10,033 nt of DNA. It comes from CAZVJA01 sp964626885 (lineage in GTDB: Bacteria > Planctomycetota > Planctomycetia > Planctomycetales > Planctomycetaceae). This document shows, one piece after another, positions 6,291 to 10,033 of the stretch. Within the stretch, counting starts at the first letter, position 1. Each line of letters opens with the position of its first letter. The stretch spans positions 1-10,033 of the forward strand of contig CAZVJA010000200.1 of assembly GCA_964626885.1 (NCBI GenBank), read 5' to 3'. Made by a program: the position numbers and the translations under genes. Under the pieces are notes generated by a model. It did not search any database. It was not told where the DNA came from and was given only the letters and a program-made list of their open reading frames with translations.

Positions 6291-6319
6291 TTGAATTCAT
6301 GCCGCCGGTGTAGTATGAT
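6291..6319 (+). promoter_or_regulatory. Sigma-70 type promoter of pfp
   Basis: TTGAAT (6291-6296) and TATGAT (6314-6319) are separated by exactly 17 bases, near-consensus for the housekeeping sigma factor. Transcription would start near 6326, leaving an 80-base leader. A perfect short palindrome, CACGC-TT-GCGTG (6325-6336), sits at the predicted start and could be an operator or a leader hairpin. Confidence 0.7.
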
Positions 6320-6405
6320 CGTCGCACGCTTGCGTGTCCAAATGGGGGTTTTTCCGGCCCCAAGCTTGTATTGATTCACCAGCCGAGACAATTGCGGAAA
6401 CAGCC

Positions 6406-7695
6406 GTGCCACAACCGAAAAACATGATCGTCGCCCAATCCGGGGGGCCGTCGCCCGTCATCAACAACAGCCTGCGCGGGCTCGTCGAAACCGCCCGCGA
6501 TCTGCCGCAAATCGGCACCATTTACGCCGGGTGGCATGGCATCGAGGGGGTGCTCAAGGAAGAGCTGCTCGACCTGAGCGGCCAGGACCGGGACGAAATC
6601 GCCCTGTTGCGCGTCACGCCGGCGGCCGGGTCGATCGGCACCTGCCGTTATAAGCTCCGCGAGAAGCAGACCGAGGACTTCGACCGGCTCATTGAAGTTT
6701 TCAAGGCGCACAACGTCGGCTACTTCTGCTATATCGGCGGCAATGACTCGATGGACACCGCCAACAAGGTGGCGCAGCTTGCCCACAAGCGGGGGCTCGA
6801 CCTCATCGGCATCGGCGTTCCCAAGACGATTGACAATGACGTCGGCGACAGCGAGTTCAAGCTCATCGATCACACCCCCGGCTACGCCAGCACGGCACGC
6901 TACTGGGCGCACATGGTACAGTTCGCCAACGAAGAGAACGCCGGAAGTTCGCCGGCCGACCCGGTGCTTGTCTTACAGGCGATGGGGCGGCGGATCGGCT
7001 TCATCCCCGCGGCGGCGCGACTGGCTGACCCGGACCGCCAACTCCCGTTGCAGATTTATCTCGCGGAGCGCGAGCTGACGATCGAGCGACTGGCGGACAA
7101 TGTCAACGATCAGCTCAAGCGAGACGGGCGGGTGATCGTCGTCGTCAGTGAAGGGCTCAAAGTCGGCGACGTCGGGGAGAAGAAGGACTCGTTCGGCCAC
7201 ACGCAATTCAGCTCCAGCGAAATTACCGTTGCGCAGATGGTCATCAACGCCCTCAACGCCCGCGGATTGGCGGTGAAGGGAGCCGCCCGCGCGAACGTCC
7301 CCGGCACCGATCAGCGGCACAATATGATTTACGCCTCGACCGTCGATCTCGACGAGGCGTACCGCGCCGGGCAGAAGGCGGCGCATCTCGCGGCGGCGGG
7401 TGAGAGCGGCTACATGTCGACGATCCTCCGCGAGCCCGGCCCGATCTACAATGTTCGATTCGACAAAGTCCCGCTGGCGGAGGTCGCCAACAGCGAGCGC
7501 GAGTTCCCCGACTCGTGGATCACCGCCGATGGCAAGGATGTGACCGATGACTTCGTCCGCTACGCCCGGCCCCTCATCGGCGACGACTGGCCGAGCGTGC
7601 CGCTCGTCAACGGCCGCATCCGCCTCGCGCGGCTGGCGCCGAAGTTCGCGGACCAGAAGTTGGCAAAATATGTCCCACAGGCAGATCGTGGATAA
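6406..7695 (+). CDS. pfp: Pyrophosphate-type 6-phosphofructokinase
   Basis: A 429-residue phosphofructokinase, which interconverts fructose 6-phosphate and fructose 1,6-bisphosphate in glycolysis/gluconeogenesis. Landmarks are the N-terminal QSGGPSPVINNS loop (11-22), GGND (111-114) in place of the ATP-type GGDG, PKTIDND (139-145) with probable catalytic base Asp143, and MGR (193-195). In this superfamily an Asp at the fourth position of the GGDx motif and a Lys before TIDND (Lys140) mark PPi rather than ATP use, and both are present. The third residue, usually Asp, is Asn here. I chose the GTG at 6406, with GGAAA at 6395-6399 as a weak ribosome binding site; ATG 6424 is the alternative, and the GTG at 6334 would add an unsupported extension. 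It is the first gene of the plus-strand cluster and is served by the promoter at 6291. The stop codon abuts the heptamer repeats of the next element. Confidence 0.93.
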   Translation: MPQPKNMIVAQSGGPSPVINNSLRGLVETARDLPQIGTIYAGWHGIEGVLKEELLDLSGQDRDEIALLRVTPAAGSIGTCRYKLREKQTEDFDRLIEVFKAHNVGYFCYIGGNDSMDTANKVAQLAHKRGLDLIGIGVPKTIDNDVGDSEFKLIDHTPGYASTARYWAHMVQFANEENAGSSPADPVLVLQAMGRRIGFIPAAARLADPDRQLPLQIYLAERELTIERLADNVNDQLKRDGRVIVVVSEGLKVGDVGEKKDSFGHTQFSSSEITVAQMVINALNARGLAVKGAARANVPGTDQRHNMIYASTVDLDEAYRAGQKAAHLAAAGESGYMSTILREPGPIYNVRFDKVPLAEVANSEREFPDSWITADGKDVTDDFVRYARPLIGDDWPSVPLVNGRIRLARLAPKFADQKLAKYVPQADRG

Positions 7696-7698
7696 GCT

Positions 7699-7726
7699 GT
7701 CAGTGATCAGCGGTCAGCTTTCAGCT
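7699..7726 (+). repeat. Left heptamer array (NTCAGCK units)
   Basis: Four consecutive 7-base units with a constant TCAG centre, for example ATCAGCG and TTCAGCT. A fifth degenerate unit, ATAAGCT, at 7692-7698 overlaps the pfp stop codon. Confidence 0.8.
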
Positions 7727-7746
7727 TGAAGAGCAGAAAATGTTTT

Positions 7747-8145
7747 ATGAAGGATTTCCGTGATCTCAAGGTGTGGGAAAAAGCCCATCAGCTTGCGGTC
7801 GATTTGTATGCGTCTACGCAGTTATTTCCACGAGAAGAAATCTATGGTTTGACCTCTCAGCTTCGTCGATCGGCCATTTCCGTGCCGTCGAATATCGCGG
7901 AAGGATGCGGGCGCGACGGTGACAGGGACTTGGCTCGGTTTCTTCAAATCGCGATGGGATCGGCGAGCGAATTGGAGTATCAACTCCTTCTGGCACATGA
8001 CCTCGGATTCATGGAAAAAACGAACCATGAGCAGTTCAGCGATCGAATCCGTGAAATCAAGCGGATGCTCGCTTCGTTCTTACAGACATTACGGCAAAAG
8101 ACACCGGAGTTCAGTACACCGCGATCCCCCTCCAACGACCGATGA
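7747..8145 (+). CDS. Four-helix-bundle protein (23S rRNA-intervening-sequence / S23 family)
   Basis: A 132-residue protein of the family annotated as four helix bundle protein or 23S rRNA-IVP (Pfam 23S_rRNA_IVP), structurally related to the Avd accessory protein of diversity-generating retroelements. Family hallmarks are the start MKDFRDLKVWEKAHQLA, the central GLTSQLRRSAISVPSNIAEG (34-53) and FLQIAMGSASELEYQLLLA (65-83). The last 15 residues are Pro/Ser-rich and unlike the bundle. I chose the ATG at 7747 because family members begin at this point; a TTG at 7726 would start inside the repeat array. There is no strong ribosome binding site. The molecular role of free-standing members is not established; Avd-type proteins are basic pentamers that bind nucleic acid. 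No reverse transcriptase or 23S rRNA gene is present here. Confidence 0.93.
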   Translation: MKDFRDLKVWEKAHQLAVDLYASTQLFPREEIYGLTSQLRRSAISVPSNIAEGCGRDGDRDLARFLQIAMGSASELEYQLLLAHDLGFMEKTNHEQFSDRIREIKRMLASFLQTLRQKTPEFSTPRSPSNDR

Positions 8146-8170
8146 CTCACATGCGATTTTCCTGTATTTT

Positions 8171-8198
8171 AGCTGACAGCTGATCGCTGAAAGCTGAA
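8171..8198 (-). repeat. Right heptamer array, inverted relative to the left one
   Basis: Four consecutive 7-base units (8171-8177, 8178-8184, 8185-8191, 8192-8198), whose reverse complements are GTCAGCT, ATCAGCT, TTCAGCG and TTCAGCT. They are the same units as in the left array but on the opposite strand. The array ends 12 bases before the ribosome binding site of the next gene. Confidence 0.8.
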
Positions 8199-8220
8199 TG
8201 CTTTTGTTCCGGAGACCTCC

Positions 8221-9105
8221 GTGACCGACAACCCGCTCGACAAGTTCCAGGCCAAGCATAAATTTCTCGTCGGCATCGATTCCGACGGCTGCGCCTTCGA
8301 CACGATGGAAGTGAAGCACAAGGAATGCTTCATTCCCAACACGATCAAATACTTCGACCTGCAGGCGGTCTCGAAGTACGCCCGCGAGGCGGCCGAGTTC
8401 GTGAACCTGTATTCTAAATGGCGGGGGATCAATCGTTTTCCGGCTTTGACGATGACGATGGACCTGCTGGAAGATCGTCCCGAGGTGAAGGCTCGCGGCG
8501 TGAAGGTGCCCCGGATTCAAACGGTCCGCGATTGGATCGCCCGCGAGACGAAGCTCGGCATGCCGGTGCTGAAGGCGGAGGTCGAGAAGACCGGCGACTC
8601 CGATCTCAAGCGGACCTGCGACTGGTCGCAGGCGGTCAACGATACCGTCGATGACATGGTGCATGGTGTGCCGCCGTTCCCGTTCGTCCGCGAATCGCTC
8701 CAGAAGCTGTCGTCGGTGGCCGACATGATGGTCTGCTCCGCCACGCCGACTCCCGCGCTCAACAAAGAGTGGGAGGAGCACGGCATCGCGAAGTACACGG
8801 CTGCCATCTGCGGGCAGGAAGCAGGGAGCAAGAAAGAAACCCTCGGGCAGGCATCGAAGTCCGGCGGTTACGAGAAGGACAAGGTGCTGATGATCGGCGA
8901 CGCCCCGGGAGACATGAGCGCCGCGAAAGCGGTCGGGGCGTTGTTCTATCCCATCAATCCCGGAGCCGAGGATGCCAGTTGGGAGCGGTTCTTCAAGGAA
9001 GCATGCGACAGATTTTTGAACGGAACCTTCGCGGGTGAATATGAGGCGAAACTCATCGCTGAATTTGACGCCTATCTTCCCGAAACGCCTCCGTGGAAAC
9101 GCTAG
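8221..9105 (+). CDS. HAD-superfamily hydrolase (phosphatase-like)
   Basis: A 294-residue haloacid dehalogenase-type protein. Motif I is VGIDSDGCAFDT (17-28): nucleophile Asp20 and acid/base Asp22, with Cys24 where DxDGT has Thr. Motif II is probably CSATPT (172-177, Ser173). Motif III is supplied by Lys204 or Lys205, and motif IV is MIGDAPGDM (224-232, with Asp227 and Asp231). The long insert between motifs I and II (about 30-165) would be a C1-type helical cap, which sets substrate choice in this superfamily. Start is GTG at 8221 with GGAG at 8211-8214, 6 bases upstream. Its place between pfp and gnd suggests a sugar-phosphate or damaged-metabolite phosphatase, but the substrate cannot be read from sequence. 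It was probably adjacent to pfp before the four-helix-bundle element arrived. Confidence 0.85.
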   Translation: MTDNPLDKFQAKHKFLVGIDSDGCAFDTMEVKHKECFIPNTIKYFDLQAVSKYAREAAEFVNLYSKWRGINRFPALTMTMDLLEDRPEVKARGVKVPRIQTVRDWIARETKLGMPVLKAEVEKTGDSDLKRTCDWSQAVNDTVDDMVHGVPPFPFVRESLQKLSSVADMMVCSATPTPALNKEWEEHGIAKYTAAICGQEAGSKKETLGQASKSGGYEKDKVLMIGDAPGDMSAAKAVGALFYPINPGAEDASWERFFKEACDRFLNGTFAGEYEAKLIAEFDAYLPETPPWKR

Positions 9106-9122
9106 ATGAATTCTCTCGATCC

Positions 9123-9250
9123 GAAGACATGTTTTTTCAGGGAGGGCGAGGGGGCACCGCCCGGAGGGTGGTCCGCCGAGCCGCCCATACGAATGACTTT
9201 CGGACGCAGCGGCTCCGCGGGAGCGTCGCCCTCCCGAATTTCATGTCTTC
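9123..9250. repeat. Palindromic intergenic repeat, copy 2
   Basis: A long interrupted palindrome between the HAD gene and gnd. It has three nested perfect or near-perfect arms: GAAGACATG (9123-9131) with CATGTCTTC (9242-9250), GGGAGGGCGA (9140-9149) with TCGCCCTCCC (9226-9235), and 9173-9184 with 9209-9220 (one mismatch in 12), around a 24-base loop. The left half carries an extra G/C-rich stretch (9150-9172). The core at 9156-9184 matches 954-982 at 27 of 29 positions. It may form a cruciform, an mRNA-end hairpin or a REP-like element. It leaves about 65 bases before gnd, where I see no clear promoter. Confidence 0.8.
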
Positions 9251-9315
9251 CTGCGTTGCTATACAAGCTCACTATCTGGCGCGGTCCGCGCTGAATCGCA
9301 TAAGGAACATGTTTC

Positions 9316-10033
9316 ATGTCACAGCATGACATCGGCCTCGTCGGCTTGGCGGTGATGGGGCAGAATCTCGTCCTCAATATGGCTAACAATGGTTTTTCGG
9401 TCGGAGTCTTCAACCGTACCGCGTCGAAAACTGACGAATTCACGAGCGGCCCCGCGAAGGGGAAATCAATTGTCGGGTATCATTCGCTGGCGGATCTCGT
9501 CAAGAACCTCAAGTCGCCGCGCAAGGTGATGATGATGGTGAAGGCGGGTCCGGCCGTCGACGATCTCATCGCCGAGTTGACCCCGCTGTTGAGCAAGGGG
9601 GACATCCTCATCGACGGCGGGAACACATTGTTCGGCGACACCAACCGCCGCACGAAAGAAGCCGAGGCGGCCGGGTTACTCTATGTCGGCACCGGAGTCT
9701 CCGGCGGCGAAGAAGGGGCTCTCAAAGGTCCCAGCATCATGCCGGGCGGACACGCCGCCGCTTGGCCGCATGTGAAGCCGATCTTGCAGAAGATCAGCGC
9801 CAAGGTCGGTCCGAAGCAGGACATTCCCTGCTGCGAATGGGTCGGCGAGGCGGGAGCAGGGCACTATGTAAAGATGGTGCACAACGGCATTGAGTACGGC
9901 GACATGCAGCTGATCTGCGAAGCCTACTACATCCTGAAATACGGCGTCGGCCTGACGAACGAAGAACTGTACGAGGTCTTCAAGGAATGGAACGAAAGCG
10001 AACTCGAAAGCTACCTGATTGAGATCACACGTG
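9316..10033 (+). CDS. gnd: 6-Phosphogluconate dehydrogenase, decarboxylating (3' end outside the window)
   Basis: The first 239 residues of an enzyme usually about 470-490 long; it is open to the right edge. It oxidatively decarboxylates 6-phosphogluconate to ribulose 5-phosphate with NADP+, in the oxidative pentose phosphate pathway, in the cytoplasm. Visible features are the Rossmann loop GLVGLAVMG (7-15) and the cofactor-selecting FNRT (32-35, typical of NADP+), then IDGGNT (99-104), VSGGEEGALKGPSIMPGG (128-145), and the active-site stretch GHYVKMVHNGIEYGDMQLI with Lys186, His189, Asn190 and Glu193. Start is ATG 9316 with AAGGAA (9302-9307) as ribosome binding site. It sits downstream of pfp and the HAD gene, linking glycolytic and pentose phosphate steps, and is separated from them by the palindromic repeat. 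Confidence 0.97.
   Translation, partial: MSQHDIGLVGLAVMGQNLVLNMANNGFSVGVFNRTASKTDEFTSGPAKGKSIVGYHSLADLVKNLKSPRKVMMMVKAGPAVDDLIAELTPLLSKGDILIDGGNTLFGDTNRRTKEAEAAGLLYVGTGVSGGEEGALKGPSIMPGGHAAAWPHVKPILQKISAKVGPKQDIPCCEWVGEAGAGHYVKMVHNGIEYGDMQLICEAYYILKYGVGLTNEELYEVFKEWNESELESYLIEITR

Larger units (their letters stand above)
7692..8198 (+). mobile_element. Putative non-autonomous element: four-helix-bundle gene bounded by inverted heptamer arrays
   Basis: A small gene flanked by 7-base repeat arrays in opposite orientations, inserted exactly between the pfp stop and the ribosome binding site of the HAD gene. The left array is 7699-7726 (with a degenerate unit from 7692 overlapping the stop) and the right array 8171-8198. 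The 21-base stretch 7706-7726 matches the reverse complement of 8171-8191 at 18 positions. The enclosed DNA is visibly less GC-rich than its neighbours. No transposase and no target duplication are seen. The unit as a mobile element is inference; the repeats and gene are seen directly. Confidence 0.5.

Noticed and set aside
7692..8198. Diversity-generating retroelement (because the four-helix-bundle protein resembles Avd)
   Set aside because: No reverse transcriptase, template repeat or variable repeat is found in the window.
7699..8198. CRISPR-like array from the TCAG repeats
   Set aside because: The units are contiguous 7-mers with no spacers and occur as two short inverted blocks.

Overview
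The window looks like chromosomal DNA from a planctomycete. I infer this from the combination of GC-rich coding, an ECF sigma factor with a zinc-finger anti-sigma gene, a lysine/glutamate/proline-rich lipoprotein, a PPi-type phosphofructokinase, an Hsp70 paralogue with a disordered tail, and GC-rich palindromic intergenic repeats. No rRNA, tRNA or other taxonomic anchor is present, so the assignment is an inference.

Left region (1-1855). A minus-strand ECF sigma factor (260-769) is followed by the start of a probable zinc-binding anti-sigma factor that leaves the window at base 1. A roughly 600-base gene-free stretch follows, holding a palindromic repeat (921-1050) and a few short sequence motifs. 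A plus-strand 98-residue lipoprotein (1384-1680) has a strong ribosome binding site and a very well-formed terminator hairpin.

Middle region (1856-6180). On the minus strand an Hsp70-family protein (2976-4850) reads into an o-succinylbenzoate synthase-type enolase-superfamily gene, menC (1856-2965), with only 10 bases between them. Divergent from hsp70 is a secreted protein (4974-6131) that appears to carry three STN-like modules and one secretin-N-like module. A 3' hairpin follows it.

Right region (6280-10033). This is a plus-strand sugar-phosphate cluster. It starts with a near-consensus promoter, then PPi-type phosphofructokinase (pfp), a HAD-family phosphatase-like protein, and 6-phosphogluconate dehydrogenase (gnd, cut by the window end). 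Two units interrupt it. One is a four-helix-bundle (23S-IVP/S23-like) gene bounded by inverted arrays of 7-base repeats, lying exactly between the pfp stop codon and the HAD ribosome binding site. The other is a second copy of the palindromic repeat, in front of gnd.

Most genes are recognisable housekeeping or regulatory families. I did not find a defence system, a CRISPR array or a clear novel multi-gene system. The most unusual signals are the heptamer-bounded four-helix-bundle cassette, the paired palindromic elements whose outer arms differ in sequence yet are self-complementary, the lidless Hsp70, and the multi-STN secreted protein.
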